The notes below the pieces were generated by a model. The model did no database searches. It saw only the letters and a program-made list of their open reading frames with translations, and was not told where the DNA came from. From assembly GCA_035444405.1 (NCBI GenBank), contig DAOMOP010000055.1:1-20164 (forward strand): a DNA stretch of 20,164 bases. Reading direction: 5' to 3'. This DNA comes from DAOMOP01 sp035444405. GTDB lineage: Bacteria; Pseudomonadota; Gammaproteobacteria; Burkholderiales; Rhodocyclaceae. A program made the translations under genes and the position numbers. Shown here one piece after another: positions 14,541 through 20,164 of this stretch (position 1 is its first letter; the number at the start of each line of letters is the position of its first letter).

Positions 14541-14632
14541 CGGATTGTCGCGTCTCGACCCATCGGCGCGATCACGAGGTGGGCCGCGCCCGAGGCGTCG
14601 GCGTCCCCGACCCTGGGGCCGCTGCAAGCACG

Positions 14633-14670
14633 CCGCCCGCCTTCGGGACGTTTCCCCGATCGGCGGGCGG
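14633..14670. terminator. Inverted repeat between convergent genes, possible bidirectional terminator
   Basis: CCGCCCGCC (14633-14641) and GGCGGGCGG (14662-14670) form a perfect 9-bp stem with a 20-base loop. It lies between the HEPN gene and the convergent flavoprotein gene, the place where a shared terminator is expected. There is no T-run on either side, so its efficiency as a Rho-independent terminator is doubtful. Confidence 0.4.
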
Positions 14671-14720
14671 AACGCACGTTGCGAAAGGGCGGCGGCCGTC
14701 GGGCCGGCGCCCGTTGCTGC

Positions 14721-16046
14721 TCAGACGGCGCAGGCATCCACGCGCTCGACCGCCGCAGGCGCGCCGCCGCGGGCGGCGAACACGTCGGTGAGCCCGGCCG
14801 CCGCGACGCGGCGGCGGATCTCGGCGACGTCGGTCGTGTAGGTGCCACGCTCTTTCATGCGTTCGAAATAGACCGAGCCGGAGAACGTGAACTTCTTCGC
14901 GAGCCCTTCCTCGGTCGCCATCTGCTCGCGCACGTGGCGGATCGCGTCGCCGACGACGAGGCTGTCGGGCAGTACGAGCGGCGCCTCGCCGGCGAGCGCG
15001 CGCGCGGCGTTGTAACCGGCCAGCACGCCGGTGACGACCGCCTCGGTGTGGCCGACCAGGAGGCCCGCCTTCTCGCCGCCGCAGTAGAGATTGTCGACGC
15101 CCTCGACCCGCAGCGCGTCGTCGCGCGGCGCCATGCCGACGAAGCGGATCGAGTTGCCGATGCCGCCCGAATAGGGATCCTCGAAGCGCGCGTTCTCGAA
15201 GCCGGGGATCTTGCGCAGCTCGGCCTGGCTGTAGTACGGCGTCATCAGCTTGGCGTGGCCGGTGTCGAGCAGGACGATGTTCTTCTGGTACTCCGGCAGC
15301 GCGTACTGCTGGCAGGCCTTGACCGAGAGCTTGTCGCCGTCGCCGTCCTCGGCGCCCGGGATCGGCACGACGACCACCCCCTTGCGGTTGAGCTCGTCGA
15401 GGATGTGCCGGGCGAGCGACTCCTTGAGCAGCTTGCACGAGCCGCTCATCGCGCCGACCTGCTCCTTGCGCTGGCCGTTGATCTCGGTGACGCCGGCGCG
15501 CGACGCGATGCCGACGCGGATGCCGAAGCTGTGACAGCGCAGCACGCACATGCCGCAGCCGTTGCCGTACTTGTTGCAGATGTTGACGACGCCCGCCGTG
15601 CCGGTGGTCTCGACGAAGGCGTCGGCCTCGAAGCGCTGATCGCCCTCGTTCTTCCTGGTCTTGACCGCGATGATGCGCGGCCCGTCCATCTCGACCTCGG
15701 CGATGCGCGTGGTGTAGCGCACGTCGACGCCGGCGGCGGCGAGCGCGCGCTGCACGGCCGGCTCGATCGTCGCGATGTTGTAGAGCGCCGCATGGCGGTG
15801 GCCGGGGAACTCGATGTCCGCGTGGGTCGTGCAGGCGTCCATCACGTGGAACAGCTCGCCGCCGCCCATCGCGATCATCTCTTCGGTGGCGGTGAAGCGG
15901 CCGTTGTTGCGGAAAATGCCGCCGACGAGCCCGGTGCCGAGCAGCGCGTCGGTGCGCTCGAGCAGCGTGACGTCGGCGCCCTGACGGGCGGCGGCGATGG
16001 CGGCGGCGCAGCCGGACCAGCCGCCGCCGATGACGATAACCTTCAT
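14721..16046 (-). CDS. FAD-dependent oxidoreductase with a four-cysteine motif (copy 2)
   Basis: The 441-residue protein is a paralogue of the flavoprotein at 2827-4113. It has a Rossmann motif at its start (VIVIGGGWSGCAAAI, ending in LLERT) and GTGLVGGIFRNNGRF. The cysteines C157-x6-C164-x2-C167-x3-C171 have the same spacing as in copy 1. Shared later blocks are VKACQQYALPEY, GHAKLMTPYY, FEDPYSGGIGNSIRF, YCGGEKAGLLVGHTEAVVTG and FTFSGSVYFERMKERG. The start at 16046 has a GGAG site seven bases upstream. It is the last gene of the minus-strand rnf-containing block and follows the ThDP enzyme by 29 bases. The cysteines could bind an Fe-S cluster, which would make it a one-to-two-electron converter. 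Its partner is unknown. Confidence 0.8.
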   Translation of the reverse strand: MKVIVIGGGWSGCAAAIAAARQGADVTLLERTDALLGTGLVGGIFRNNGRFTATEEMIAMGGGELFHVMDACTTHADIEFPGHRHAALYNIATIEPAVQRALAAAGVDVRYTTRIAEVEMDGPRIIAVKTRKNEGDQRFEADAFVETTGTAGVVNICNKYGNGCGMCVLRCHSFGIRVGIASRAGVTEINGQRKEQVGAMSGSCKLLKESLARHILDELNRKGVVVVPIPGAEDGDGDKLSVKACQQYALPEYQKNIVLLDTGHAKLMTPYYSQAELRKIPGFENARFEDPYSGGIGNSIRFVGMAPRDDALRVEGVDNLYCGGEKAGLLVGHTEAVVTGVLAGYNAARALAGEAPLVLPDSLVVGDAIRHVREQMATEEGLAKKFTFSGSVYFERMKERGTYTTDVAEIRRRVAAAGLTDVFAARGGAPAAVERVDACAV

Positions 16047-16075
16047 GGGTGTCTCCTCGCTGTCGTCATGGAAAA

Positions 16076-17860
16076 TCAGTTCTGCAGCGGATCGCGACCC
16101 GCGGCCTTGAGCCAGGAATAGACCGGCGGGATGTCGCTGACGAGCGGCTCGGTGACGACGTCCAGGAAGGCCGGGCCGTCATGGCTGAAGGCCTCGTCGA
16201 GCGCGCGCTCGAGCTCTGCGGGCGTCTCGACGCGCCACGACGCGATGCCGTAGGCCGAGGCGACCTTGCTCATGTCGCCCGGCGTGAAGTCGACCGACAT
16301 GAACTTGCTCTTGCTGTGCAGCGACTGCAGCGTCTTGATCCAGCCGAAGCAGCCGTTGTTGAAGTGGATCAGCACCGCCGGCACGTTCAGCCGCGCGAGC
16401 GTCTCCAGTTCGCCGGCCGACATGCCGAGCGAGCCGTCGCCGAACAGACCCACCGGCCGCGCGTCGGGCCGCGCGTACCACGCGCCGACCACCGCCGGGA
16501 TCGCGTAGCCGAGCCCGCCGAACGAGCGCGGGATCAGCACGCGCGAGCCGTCGCTGCCGAGCTTCAGGAAGCGCGTGATGTGCGGTGTCGGCGTGCCGGC
16601 GTCCGAGATCACGATCGACGGCGAGGGCAGGCGCCGGTTCAGCTCGTGGATCACGCGCTGCGCCTTGAGCGGTACGGCCTCGGAATGCAGCTGCGCCTGC
16701 GCGTCCTGCCAGAAGCGCGCGCGCACCGCGTTCAGTTCGTCGACCCACGCGGAAGCCGGCTTCGCTTCACCCGGCACCAGTTCGAGGAGATCCTCGAGCA
16801 CCAGCTTCGCGTCGCCGGCAACACTCAGCGTGTTCTCGTAGTTGTTCGCGAGCACGGTCGGATCGAGGTCGATCTGCAGGATCTTGCGCTCGGCGCGCGG
16901 CGAGGGCAGCGACCACTTGATCGTTGACACCGAGCCCATCTTGCAGCCGACGTAGAGCAGCACGTCCGCTTCCTCGACCGCCTTCAATGCATGCGGGTGA
17001 AAGCCGTTGTCGCCGACCACGCCGAGCGCGAGCGGGTGCTCGTCGGGCATCGTGCCCTGGCCGGAGATCGTCGTGACGACCGGTGCGGCGAGGCGCTCGG
17101 CGAGCGCGAGCACCTCGGCGTTGGCCTGCGAGTGATTGACGCCGCCGCCGGCGACGATCACCAGCCGCTCGGCGCCCTTCAGGTGCGCGGCGAGCTCGTC
17201 GAGCACCGTCGCGCTGCCGCGCGTGCGGTAGGCCGGATAGGTGATGCACTCGGGCTCGGCGTGCAGGCTCACGTCGGCCGGGTCGATGTGGCCGCTCATC
17301 GCCTCGGTCGGCAGCACCAGATGCGCCGCACCGGGCCGGCCGGTGGTCGCGATGCGCAGCGCCTTGCGCACCGTCTCGGGGATCTTGTCGGCGCTCTTGA
17401 CCACCGACGAGAACTTCGTGATCGGCTCGAACAGCGTGTGGTGGGCCATCTCGGTGATCGTGCCCTTGCCCTCGCCGGCGAGCGAGATGCCCGACGTGAA
17501 CAGCACCACCGGGATCGACGACGCGTTGGCCTCGGCCACCCCCGGCACCGAGTACAGCGCGCCGGCGCCGCTCGGGCATTCGCAGAAGCCGGGACGGTGC
17601 GACAGGCGCGCGTACGCGTCGGCCATGAAGGTGGCCGAGCGCTCGTCGCGCGCCATCACGTGACGGACCGCGCCGTCGGTGTCGTAGATGGCCTCGTACA
17701 GTGCGAGGCTGGTGTCGCCGGGCACGCCGAAGACGACATCCACCTTGTATTCGACGAGCATCTTCACGAGCGCCTGCGCACCACTCTGCGGGGCGGGCTC
17801 GGCGGACGGACTGGCGGCGGCTGCGGCGGCGGCTACGGCTTTTTCGACGGGTTGGTTCAT
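16076..17860 (-). CDS. Acetolactate-synthase-like ThDP-dependent enzyme (2-oxoacid decarboxylase/carboligase family)
   Basis: The 594-residue protein has the three-domain order of the acetohydroxyacid synthase/benzoylformate decarboxylase superfamily. The N-terminal pyrimidine domain contains GVPGDTSLALYEAI and the activating glutamate E73 in ARDERSATFMADAYARL. A central domain follows (VIVAGGGVNHSQANAEV). The C-terminal diphosphate domain has GDGS at 474-477 and NN at 501-502, the complete ThDP/Mg motif. About 25 Ala- and Pro-rich residues precede the first domain. The start is placed at 17860 with AAGGA ten bases upstream; a longer reading adds 24 unlike residues. The substrate cannot be read off. 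Unlike the KorB domain at 1608, this protein keeps a full cofactor site, and it sits beside the second flavoprotein and the rnf genes. Confidence 0.85.
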   Translation of the reverse strand: MNQPVEKAVAAAAAAASPSAEPAPQSGAQALVKMLVEYKVDVVFGVPGDTSLALYEAIYDTDGAVRHVMARDERSATFMADAYARLSHRPGFCECPSGAGALYSVPGVAEANASSIPVVLFTSGISLAGEGKGTITEMAHHTLFEPITKFSSVVKSADKIPETVRKALRIATTGRPGAAHLVLPTEAMSGHIDPADVSLHAEPECITYPAYRTRGSATVLDELAAHLKGAERLVIVAGGGVNHSQANAEVLALAERLAAPVVTTISGQGTMPDEHPLALGVVGDNGFHPHALKAVEEADVLLYVGCKMGSVSTIKWSLPSPRAERKILQIDLDPTVLANNYENTLSVAGDAKLVLEDLLELVPGEAKPASAWVDELNAVRARFWQDAQAQLHSEAVPLKAQRVIHELNRRLPSPSIVISDAGTPTPHITRFLKLGSDGSRVLIPRSFGGLGYAIPAVVGAWYARPDARPVGLFGDGSLGMSAGELETLARLNVPAVLIHFNNGCFGWIKTLQSLHSKSKFMSVDFTPGDMSKVASAYGIASWRVETPAELERALDEAFSHDGPAFLDVVTEPLVSDIPPVYSWLKAAGRDPLQN

Positions 17861-17931
17861 GATCAGGACTTCCTTGTTCAGGGGTTCGGTCGTTGGTCGC
17901 GATCGCTCGCGAGGCTGCGGGGTGGGCGGCA

Positions 17932-17951
17932 CGGCGCATCGGGGTGCGCCG
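17932..17951. other. Hairpin in the gap between rnfH and the ThDP enzyme gene
   Basis: CGGCGCA (17932-17938) and TGCGCCG (17945-17951) form a perfect 7-bp stem around a six-base loop in the 118-base gap. No T-run follows on the minus strand. It may be a weak terminator, an mRNA processing site or a leader structure for the two downstream genes. Confidence 0.35.
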
Positions 17952-17978
17952 CAGGGGGTTCGGGTCGGGGCTGCGAGC

Positions 17979-18314
17979 TTACGCGGCCGCCGGGCAGGGT
18001 TGTGGCGCCACGGCGCCGTTGGCTGCCGGCGCGGGGCCGGTCGTGGCCTTGCGCTTTTTCGGCACCGTCTTCGGATCGACGAGCAGGGGGCGGTAGATCT
18101 CGATACGGTCGCCGTCCTGCACCGGCGCGTCGAGTGCGGTGAACTTGCCGAAGATGCCGAGCTTGTGCTGCTCGAGCGCGAGTTGCGGAAAGCACTCGAG
18201 CAGTCCCGAGTGCTCTACCGCCTGACGCACCGTCGCGCCGTCGGGCACCTCGGTGGTGAGCCAGACCTGGCGATGCGGCAGCGCGTAGGCGACGCCTATC
18301 TTCATGCGTTTCAT
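17979..18314 (-). CDS. rnfH: RnfH family protein
   Basis: This 111-residue protein belongs to the RnfH (UPF0125) family, which has a ubiquitin-like beta-grasp fold and is often encoded after rnf genes. Key segments are KIGVAYALPHRQVWLTTEVPDGATVRQAVE, LGIFGKFTALDAPVQDGDRIEIYRPLLVDPK and then KKRK. About 25 Ala- and Pro-rich residues follow that last segment and form a disordered tail. The start is ATG 18314, with AAGGAG eight bases before it; ATG 18305 would remove three residues. It lies 23 bases downstream of rnfE. Its exact function in Rnf assembly or activity is not established. Confidence 0.9.
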   Translation of the reverse strand: MKRMKIGVAYALPHRQVWLTTEVPDGATVRQAVEHSGLLECFPQLALEQHKLGIFGKFTALDAPVQDGDRIEIYRPLLVDPKTVPKKRKATTGPAPAANGAVAPQPCPAAA

Positions 18315-18337
18315 CCATTTGTCTCCTTGACTTGGTT

Positions 18338-19012
18338 CTATCCGATGCCCGGCGCGGCCGCGAGGTCGTCGCCGCGCGCAGCGCGTGGCTCGACCAGGCG
18401 CTTGGCGACGATGATCAGCCCCGCCGCCAGAAAGCCGCCTGGCGGCAGGATCATCAGCAACACGCCCATGTCGGCGGGCAGCGCGCGCAGCTCGAGAAAC
18501 GCGAAGGCCGGGCCGAAGAGTAGCGACGCGTCCGCGAACAGCGTCCCCGCGCCGACGAGCTCGCGCAGCGCGCCGATCGCGGTGAGCGCGAGCGCGAAGC
18601 CGAGCCCCATCGCGATGCCGTCGATGAAGGCGGGCAGCACCGGCTGCCGCGACGCGAACATCTCCAGGCGCGCGAGCGGCAGGCAGTTCGCGACGATGAG
18701 CGGAATGAAGAGCCCGAGCACCTTGTGCAGCTCGTGCATCCACGCGTTCATGACGAGGTCGACGACGGTGACCATCGTCGCGACGATCAGGATGAACACC
18801 GGGATGCGCACCTCGGCGGTGATGCGGTGGCGGAACACGGCGACCAGCGGGCTCGACGCGGCCATCACCGCCGCGGTCGCAAGCCCCATGCCCAGCCCGT
18901 TGGTCGCGCTGGTCGTCATCGCCATCGCCGGGCACAGCCCGAGCAGCATCGCGAAGACGCCGTTGTTCTCCCACAGGCCGTCGCGCCAGATGCGGCCATA
19001 GTTATTGGCCAT
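18338..19012 (-). CDS. rnfE: Electron transport complex subunit RnfE
   Basis: The 224-residue integral membrane protein has about six transmembrane segments. It begins YGRIWRDGLWENNGVFAMLLGLCPAMAMTTSATNGLGMGLAT, the hallmark of RnfE/NqrD proteins, including the conserved cysteine in LLGLCPAMA. A second cysteine, in LIVANCLPLAR, pairs with the one RnfA provides to hold the intramembrane Fe-S centre. DGIAMGLGFALALTAIGALREL follows. The start is ATG 19012 with GGAG seven bases upstream. It overlaps rnfG by 11 bases. Rnf couples electron flow between ferredoxin and NAD to ion movement across the inner membrane. Confidence 0.95.
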   Translation of the reverse strand: MANNYGRIWRDGLWENNGVFAMLLGLCPAMAMTTSATNGLGMGLATAAVMAASSPLVAVFRHRITAEVRIPVFILIVATMVTVVDLVMNAWMHELHKVLGLFIPLIVANCLPLARLEMFASRQPVLPAFIDGIAMGLGFALALTAIGALRELVGAGTLFADASLLFGPAFAFLELRALPADMGVLLMILPPGGFLAAGLIIVAKRLVEPRAARGDDLAAAPGIG

Positions 19013-19583
19013 CGGACATCTCCAGAATCGTGTCGCGGTGCGCGGCGAAGAGCTCGAGGCCGCCGCGCAGCGCATCGAGCACCGCGCGCGGCGTCACGGT
19101 CGCGCCGGTGAATTGGTCGAACTCGCCGCCGTCCTTCCGTACCGCCCACTTGTCGGCGGGCGGGTGACCGAGCGCGAGGCCGGTGAAGTGCAGGATCCAG
19201 TCGTCCTTGCGCACCTCGATCTTGTCGCCGAGGCCGGGCGTCTCGCGGTGGGCGACGGTGCGCACGCCCAGCACGCGCCCATCGGCCGCGACGCCGAGCA
19301 TCAGCCGGATCTCGCCCGCGTAGCCAGTGCCGACGATCTCGTAAGCGACGCCGCTGACCCGGCCCTCGAGGCGCCCGCGATACATCGTCACCGGCCGGCC
19401 GTGCGCGTCGGTGAAGACGAGCACATCGTCGAGCGGATCGTTGTCGTGGTGCGCGGGCGGCAGCACTTCGCCGAGCGCGGCGATCTCGTTGGCGGTGAGG
19501 CGGTCGGTCACCGCGAGCACGGTGCCGAGCCCGAGGCAGAACGACGCGAGCACGATCGCGTGGATCCAGGGATCCTTCTTCAT
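19002..19583 (-). CDS. rnfG: Electron transport complex subunit RnfG, covalent FMN subunit
   Basis: The 193-residue protein has one N-terminal membrane anchor (about residues 8-26, HAIVLASFCLGLGTVLAV) and an exported domain. The segment GYAGEIRLMLGVAADGRVLGVRTVAHRETPGLGDKI is typical of RnfG/NqrC. DQFTGATVT near the C-terminus is the flavinylation motif, in which ApbE attaches FMN to the last threonine, here T164. It follows rnfD with a four-base ATGA overlap (19580-19583). The chain is slightly shorter than the common 200-220 residues, but all landmarks are present. Confidence 0.95.
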   Translation of the reverse strand: MKKDPWIHAIVLASFCLGLGTVLAVTDRLTANEIAALGEVLPPAHHDNDPLDDVLVFTDAHGRPVTMYRGRLEGRVSGVAYEIVGTGYAGEIRLMLGVAADGRVLGVRTVAHRETPGLGDKIEVRKDDWILHFTGLALGHPPADKWAVRKDGGEFDQFTGATVTPRAVLDALRGGLELFAAHRDTILEMSDGQ

Positions 19584-20164
19584 CGCGAGCCCTTCAGCGG
19601 CAGTGGCGCGCCGCTCGCGCGGCGGCCGAACACGCGCGGGCGCGTGTAGCGGTCGATGGTGGGCGTGAGGCTGTTCATCAGCAGCACCGCGAACGCGACG
19701 CCCTCCGGATAGGCGGAGAAGCTGCGGATCAGCCACACGAAGAGCCCGAAGCCGATGCCGAACACGAGCTGGCCGCGGCGCGACACCGCCGAGGTGACCG
19801 GGTCGGTTGCGATGAAGAACGCGCCGAGCACGGTCGCGCCGCACAGCACGTGGAACATGCCATCGGCAAAGCGCTGCGGGTCGAGCGCGTGCGCAACGGT
19901 GGCGAGCGCGAACACGGTCGCGAGCGCAGCCGCCGGGATGTGCCAGGAGACGATGCGCCGCGCGATCAGAAAGAGCCCGCCCGCCAGCAGCAGCAGCGCG
20001 GAGGTCTCGCCAGCGCTGCCCGCCTGCCAGCCCAGCGCGCGCTCGGTCGCGGCGGGCACGGCAGCGATCGCCTCGTCCAGCGCGAGGCCGCGCGCGAGCT
20101 CCGTCTTCACATGACCGAGCGCGGTCGCCGAGCTCATCGCGTCGATGCCGTGCCCGCCGAAGGT
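19580..20164 (-). CDS. rnfD: Electron transport complex subunit RnfD (5' end beyond window)
   Basis: The frame runs to the window edge, leaving 194 C-terminal residues of a protein usually about 350 long. It opens in FGGHGIDAMSSATALGH, the flavinylation site of RnfD, where FMN is joined to the threonine of the S-x-A-T motif. Transmembrane helices follow (TSALLLLAGGLFLIARRI, IPAAALATVFALATVA, MFHVLCGATVLGAFFIATDPVTS, LVFGIGFGLFVWLIRSF). The DPVTSAVSRRGQLVFGIGFG and YPEGVAFAVLLMNSLTPTID segments are diagnostic of RnfD/NqrB. Upstream rnf genes (A, B, C) are expected beyond base 20164. The protein forms part of the membrane core of the ferredoxin:NAD oxidoreductase. Confidence 0.95.
   Translation of the reverse strand, partial: TFGGHGIDAMSSATALGHVKTELARGLALDEAIAAVPAATERALGWQAGSAGETSALLLLAGGLFLIARRIVSWHIPAAALATVFALATVAHALDPQRFADGMFHVLCGATVLGAFFIATDPVTSAVSRRGQLVFGIGFGLFVWLIRSFSAYPEGVAFAVLLMNSLTPTIDRYTRPRVFGRRASGAPLPLKGSR

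Noticed and set aside
1..20164. CRISPR arrays, insertion sequences and phage genes
   Set aside because: No regularly spaced direct repeats, transposase or integrase motifs, or terminal inverted repeats were found on either strand.

Overview
The window is very GC-rich DNA with dense, overlapping operons and a strong G/C bias at third codon positions. The gene content (an Rnf complex with RnfH, ferredoxins, a 2-oxoacid:ferredoxin oxidoreductase-like complex, a radical SAM aminomutase, GcvA-type LysR regulator) suggests a facultatively anaerobic betaproteobacterium of the Azoarcus/Thauera/Aromatoleum kind. That placement is inference from gene content and codon use only.

Layout. (1) Bases 1-210 hold two incompatible gene ends: on the minus strand the N-terminal part of a glucose-6-phosphate isomerase without a start codon, and on the plus strand the tail of a gene that overlaps the next start codon. 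This looks like a rearrangement or assembly junction. (2) Bases 207-5311, plus strand, form a tightly overlapping redox operon: a two-cluster ferredoxin subunit, a KorA-like alpha subunit, a fused beta-gamma subunit whose thiamine-diphosphate motif is lost, a flavoprotein with a four-cysteine motif, a second ferredoxin and a LysR regulator. (3) Bases 5426-13489, plus strand, form a catabolic operon: a lysine-2,3-aminomutase-like radical SAM/PLP enzyme, both subunits of a 3-oxoacid CoA-transferase, a class III (beta-amino-acid type) aminotransferase, an ALDH7-type 2-aminoadipate-semialdehyde dehydrogenase and a membrane transporter, closed by a strong intrinsic terminator. (4) Bases 13847-14540 hold a less GC-rich MNT-HEPN toxin-antitoxin pair. 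(5) Bases 14721-20164, minus strand, read in transcription order rnfD (cut by the window edge), rnfG, rnfE, rnfH, an acetolactate-synthase-like ThDP enzyme, and a second flavoprotein paralogous to the one in block 2.

How the parts may work together. The aminomutase appears to have lost both aspartates that hold the lysine side-chain ammonium, and carries an arginine at one of the two places. Together with the ALDH7 enzyme, the beta-amino-acid-type aminotransferase and the PcaIJ-like CoA-transferase, this suggests a lysine/2-aminoadipate catabolic route: 2-aminoadipate semialdehyde to 2-aminoadipate, to 3-aminoadipate, to 3-oxoadipate, to 3-oxoadipyl-CoA. I know of no described pathway of this form, and a thiolase for the last step is not in the window. 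The ferredoxins, flavoproteins and Rnf could supply the low-potential electrons that radical SAM chemistry needs, or could serve a separate pathway built on the two ThDP-type proteins. The degenerate KorB domain and the two flavoproteins are the least explained parts of the window.
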